From NCBI RefSeq assembly GCF_022539315.1, contig NC_066313.1, positions 66,653,934-66,717,933 of the forward strand: 64,000 bases of DNA, read 5' to 3'. Source of the stretch: Serinus canaria (lineage: Eukaryota > Chordata > Aves > Passeriformes > Fringillidae). The notes below the pieces were generated by a model. It made no database searches and was not told the origin of the DNA. It worked only from the letters and a program-made list of their open reading frames with translations. Of the stretch, positions 60,935-64,000 are shown one piece after another; position 1 is the stretch's first letter, and every line of letters begins with the position of its first letter. The position numbers were made by a program, and so were the translations under genes.

Positions 60935-60968
60935 AGCCTGCAGTGCTGCATGGGGTTGTTGTGACCCC
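60236..60968 (-). mobile_element. CR1 LINE, 5'-truncated, ~0.73 kb
   Basis: Minus-orientation CR1. The plus strand opens with ATGGAATCATATAATAATTT, TAGTTGGAAAAGACCTCTAA and TATCATCAAGTCCAACTGCT (the reverse-complemented 3' end). It then follows CR1 order through ATGATTCCACCGCTTCTCTA, TTTGCTACAACCTCCTTTCA, GGACACTCTCCAGCCCCTCA, TGACCACACTATTCCTTGCA and CATGGGGTTGTTGTGACC near 60967, after which the match is lost. Minus-strand frames still show ORF2 C-terminal words (IKHWNRLPREAVESSSLE at 60194-60430; [20 protein letters not shown] at 60656-60934). All are broken by stops and frameshifts, so the element is dead. The RT catalytic region is absent because of truncation. Confidence 0.92.
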
Positions 60969-62089
60969 GCTGGCTGATGTTGAAGGTGATGGTGTGAATC
61001 ACCTTGAAGCAGGGCCTTGGCTTGGATACCTCACAGGGTTTTCATCCTGACACCATTGCAAGGTCCTTGTGTTGATGCCCCTTTGCATCTGGACACCATA
61101 AATCATAACACACCCTCTCTCTCTCTTTTTCTGAGTACAGAAAGCCTGCCTGAGACCTTAGCAAGGTACTATCAGTGCTGAGAAGGGAGGTGGGGAAGGA
61201 GAATTGAGGTTTATTGCTCTTGGTTGTTTTTCCCCAGTATAATGGACAAGTATTTCCTTTGAATTAGGAAATGTTGCAAGTACAAGAGAAGTCTGTTTGA
61301 GTATAAAGTAACATTCACAAGATCCATTTATAAGAACATTCATAGGATGAGTGTAAAACTCATTTCACAAATTGACTCTAGGATATCTAAGAATGGTCAT
61401 AGCAGCATTTTATCCAGTGAAAACATTTACCTGTTTTGGTTTTTTTTTGTTTCCAATGTCCTCTTACACCAAGATTGAAAGGAGCTCTTCATCACTCGAG
61501 TCCCACAGTCCACCATCATCACACAGCTGCTGCTGTGCCCTGGGATTTGGATTGCAAACTACAGGAGAGTAGACAAAAGTTATAACAATTATTATAACAA
61601 TTATTATAACAGAGATATTATTACCAACATGTATCAATTTTGTTGGCCTAAACCTTTGGCTTGAAATTTTTTATCTGAGTAATCCATAAAAATAAGTACC
61701 TTCATCAAGTAGTCCTTGAGCTTTTAGAGAAACCAACCCCAACAAAAATTCACAAGGGATGGAACTACAATGGAGCACAAATCCAGATTGATATGACATC
61801 CCAGTGGACTAGAAGTGTTTGAAAGTTCATTGTTTATGTAAGTCAAGGTACGGAGGATCATTTCCTCATTTGAAAACAGTTTTAGTGAGAAGAAAACTAA
61901 TTTCCAAGAAAAGATGGATTAAAATGTTTCTCTCAATTTTCTTGCTTTGGGGTTTTCTGTTGAGTTTATTTCCATAGAACAGCAATTTATTTTGTTTTGC
62001 ATGTGATTTGCATAAACTGTTCCTATCAAACAAGGCAATGCAATGAATTGTATTGAGCTGTGTAACTTCTAGCAGCTGGAAAACCAATA
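60969..62089. other. Unique DNA with a 12-bp tandem repeat
   Basis: No gene was recognised. T-runs lie near 61440-61450. A 12-bp unit repeat lies at 61581-61610. Short frames at 61158-61343, 61372-61572 and 61866-62087 look random. Confidence 0.55.
61581..61610. repeat. 12-bp tandem repeat, 2.5 copies
   Basis: The unit TATAACAATTAT occurs twice exactly (61581-61592, 61593-61604) and then as a half copy. Confidence 0.95.
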
Positions 62090-62240
62090 CATTTCATGGC
62101 TGGCTATGCTTTGTTTTCCTTTAATGCAGACAATTTAATGTTAGTGATCGAATCAGTGAATTTTCCAGCAAAAATGACAAGGCAGTCAACTTGAAATGTA
62201 GCATTATTAGCCATCGTCTCTTCTAGTTTTGTGTGCATGT
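62090..62240. promoter_or_regulatory. Possible conserved non-coding tract
   Basis: Repeat-free stretch with GACAATTTAATGTTAGTGAT, GATCGAATCAGTGAATTTTC and TAGCATTATTAGCCATCGTC words, including two CpGs in AT-rich surroundings, and no frame. Enhancer-like by texture only. Confidence 0.28.
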
Positions 62241-64000
62241 TGAGTGATCTGGGATGAAAAACTAACAAGCACCTGTCAAATTTGAGACATCAGGTTTTCT
62301 GACAGAGGGCCCACTGGACATTCCTATCAAGAGAGCCTTTATGAGTAAACCATGGAAATCTCTCTCAGACAAAAAGGAAACAGAGCTCATCAGATTCTGC
62401 AGACCCTTGACTTGGAGGGCATGCTGTCTCCAATGAAAGGCTTTTGATCACAATGCTTTTTTTATTCAGATTTGACTTCACATTATGGCTAATCAATACC
62501 TTGCAACAGTCTAAGTCCCCAGTTAGATGCACATCTCACAGTCAGGCAGGGAGACCTACTAATTGAGAAAATGTCAGAGACCCAGGTACCATAGCCCTCA
62601 GGCCATAGTCTTGCATCAGCTCAATCCTTTTTTCCCATCCCAGCCCCTCTTATCATGGAACCCTCGAAATGGTGGAAATAAAATTTAGAGACATGACAGG
62701 CACAGAAAAGCAGGATCAATTCCTGTCGTTTGCCACGAGTGTTTACTGCCTTCCCAGGTCTTCAGAGGGTGTTTTTCTTTCATAGCTTAGGGTAACTTAA
62801 CCTTTTATAAATAGGAAGATGGCAAAATTCATGAATTTTAAATGGTTTGATTTTTCTAAGCCTGATATCGACTTTCTGAAAAAGACTATCTCTTTAAAAT
62901 CTCATTTGTTTATATAGAAACTGGAAGGTTTTTGTCATGTCTTTAATTTGTGCCATGCGTCCACTTTGAAAATTACCCTTGTCCTCTTTCTGCATTATTT
63001 TTCACCAGACAGACTTTTCAGGTGAGTAATATGAAGTCCTGTAGGAAAAAAGCAAGGTAACTTCAAAATGAGGACATGGGGTGTGTCCTCATGCAGGGTG
63101 ACACCACGAGATTTTGGCAGCAGCAGAAGGATGTCAGGCTGGCCTCTTTCCCAGTACCTGACCAAGGCTCTGTGCTCAGTGGAGCATCACGAGATGGGTG
63201 CTCATTTCTAGTCCTCTGTGACCACAGATATTAAAAATGAAGGGGTTTTCTTGTATTTGTCTCCTGCCTCCGTTTGGCATTTTCCTGGCAGCATTGTTTG
63301 CCTAGCCTCTGCCATAGCCAGTTTTGTGGAAAAACCCCCATGTTTGTGAACCTGGCTTTGTAAACTATGGTAAACCAACCGCTGGAGGGAGTCACAGCTT
63401 AGGGAGCTGCTGGAACCACCAACGGCTGCTGGAAAAATGCATTTTACTTTGGGAATTACACTAAATGTCTGTCTTGTGTGAAATGAGTTTTCCAAGGCTC
63501 TGTAAACATTTTTACATGGACTTTGTCAAGGGCTGAAATGGTCTTCCACACATACAAACAGTTCCTTCACTAAGGAGAGAGCTACTACTCACTTTCTCTT
63601 CTCTTCCTTTACCTCTAGCCGAGTTGTGGCTCTGGACAGATGTTTCAGTGGCAATATGGCAATATATTATGTGGTGGGGAGAGAAAGAAAGATTAGATGC
63701 AGGTTAAGAACAGGTAGCAGTGCTGAGAGAAGGGTGGGAAAGGAAAGCAGATGGAAGAGAAGCAGAAAATGAGAAAACAAAGAACCCGCATTAAAGATAA
63801 ACACTTAGCTTTTGTTCTGTGCATAATTTTCCCCCAGAATGCCTATCAGGAGCTCCTATTCCTTGTTTCTAATTCTTTGTGACCCTCTCCACTTATATCC
63901 AGCAGTTCTTCTCAGGAAAAGGTCTTTGAAGGTCAGATTGGACAGCTGCTTGCCTTGCAAATAACACAGTTTTAAAAAGCACACACTCCCACTAACTAAT
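62241..64000. other. Unique DNA, no gene seen
   Basis: No gene or clear repeat was recognised. The 95-codon minus-strand frame at 63208-63495 has no similarity. A purine-rich patch lies at 63678-63790. The word TTTGAAGGTCAGATTGGACA near 63927 faintly recalls CR1 but is too short to call. Confidence 0.5.

Noticed and set aside
63905..63960. CR1-like phrase TTTGAAGGTCAGATTGGACA
   Set aside because: Too short and without the CR1 terminal repeat or neighbouring landmarks.
1..64000. Prokaryote-type systems, CRISPR arrays, phage or plasmid modules
   Set aside because: No dense coding, no operon structure, no regularly spaced repeats; all recognisable elements are those of a bird nuclear genome.

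Overview
The window reads as a stretch of bird nuclear genome, from a long intron or a gene-poor intergenic interval. The bird assignment rests on the repeats. There are several CR1 LINE copies with the avian 3' end, two of them with recognisable reverse-transcriptase (ORF2) remnants, and two copies of a GC-rich endogenous-retrovirus LTR family common in bird genomes. Interspersed-repeat density is otherwise low and the unique DNA is AT-rich. I cannot name the species or the locus.

I find no host protein-coding gene or exon I can defend, and no tRNA, rRNA, snRNA or CRISPR array. The longest open frame (206 codons, 41851-42471 +) is antisense to a CR1 copy. The only frames with recognisable protein similarity are broken CR1 ORF2 pieces on the minus strand at 41.9-43.2 kb and 60.2-60.9 kb.

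Layout. 0-6.6 kb: AT-rich unique DNA with A-tracts and a few very old repeat fragments. 6.6-7.2 kb: enhancer-like tract with homeodomain-type motifs, followed by an old repeat. 8.4 kb: a 28-base A-run. 10.2 kb: LTR edge fragment. 11.6-11.8 kb: compound TA/CA/TA microsatellite. 12.8 kb: GT microsatellite next to a CpG-containing tract. 14.05 kb: perfect 20-bp palindrome. 16.3-16.9 kb: degraded ERV LTR. 19.9-20.2 kb: CR1. 22.2-24.0 kb: the best conserved-noncoding candidate cluster, with a CpG-bearing hairpin at 23981. 24.4 kb: CR1 tail, the only one on the plus strand. 24.5-36.7 kb: mostly unique DNA. 33.2 and 36.8 kb: old CR1 copies. 40.8-41.1 kb: pyrimidine-rich tract. 41.6-43.2 kb: the largest CR1. 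46.5-48.5 kb: AT-rich enhancer-like tracts. 50.7 kb: CR1 tail. 51.9-52.9 kb: near full-length solo LTR, the main GC-rich island. 57.3-57.7 kb: two old LINE/SINE-type tails. 60.2-61.0 kb: second CR1 with coding remnants. 61-64 kb: unique DNA.

Nothing here forms an operon or pathway. The window's content is mobile-element history plus probable cis-regulatory DNA. Six of seven CR1 pieces and both large LTRs lie on the minus strand, which would fit an intron of a plus-strand gene, but the sample is small. Regulatory calls are judged from texture and motifs alone and have not been tested by alignment.
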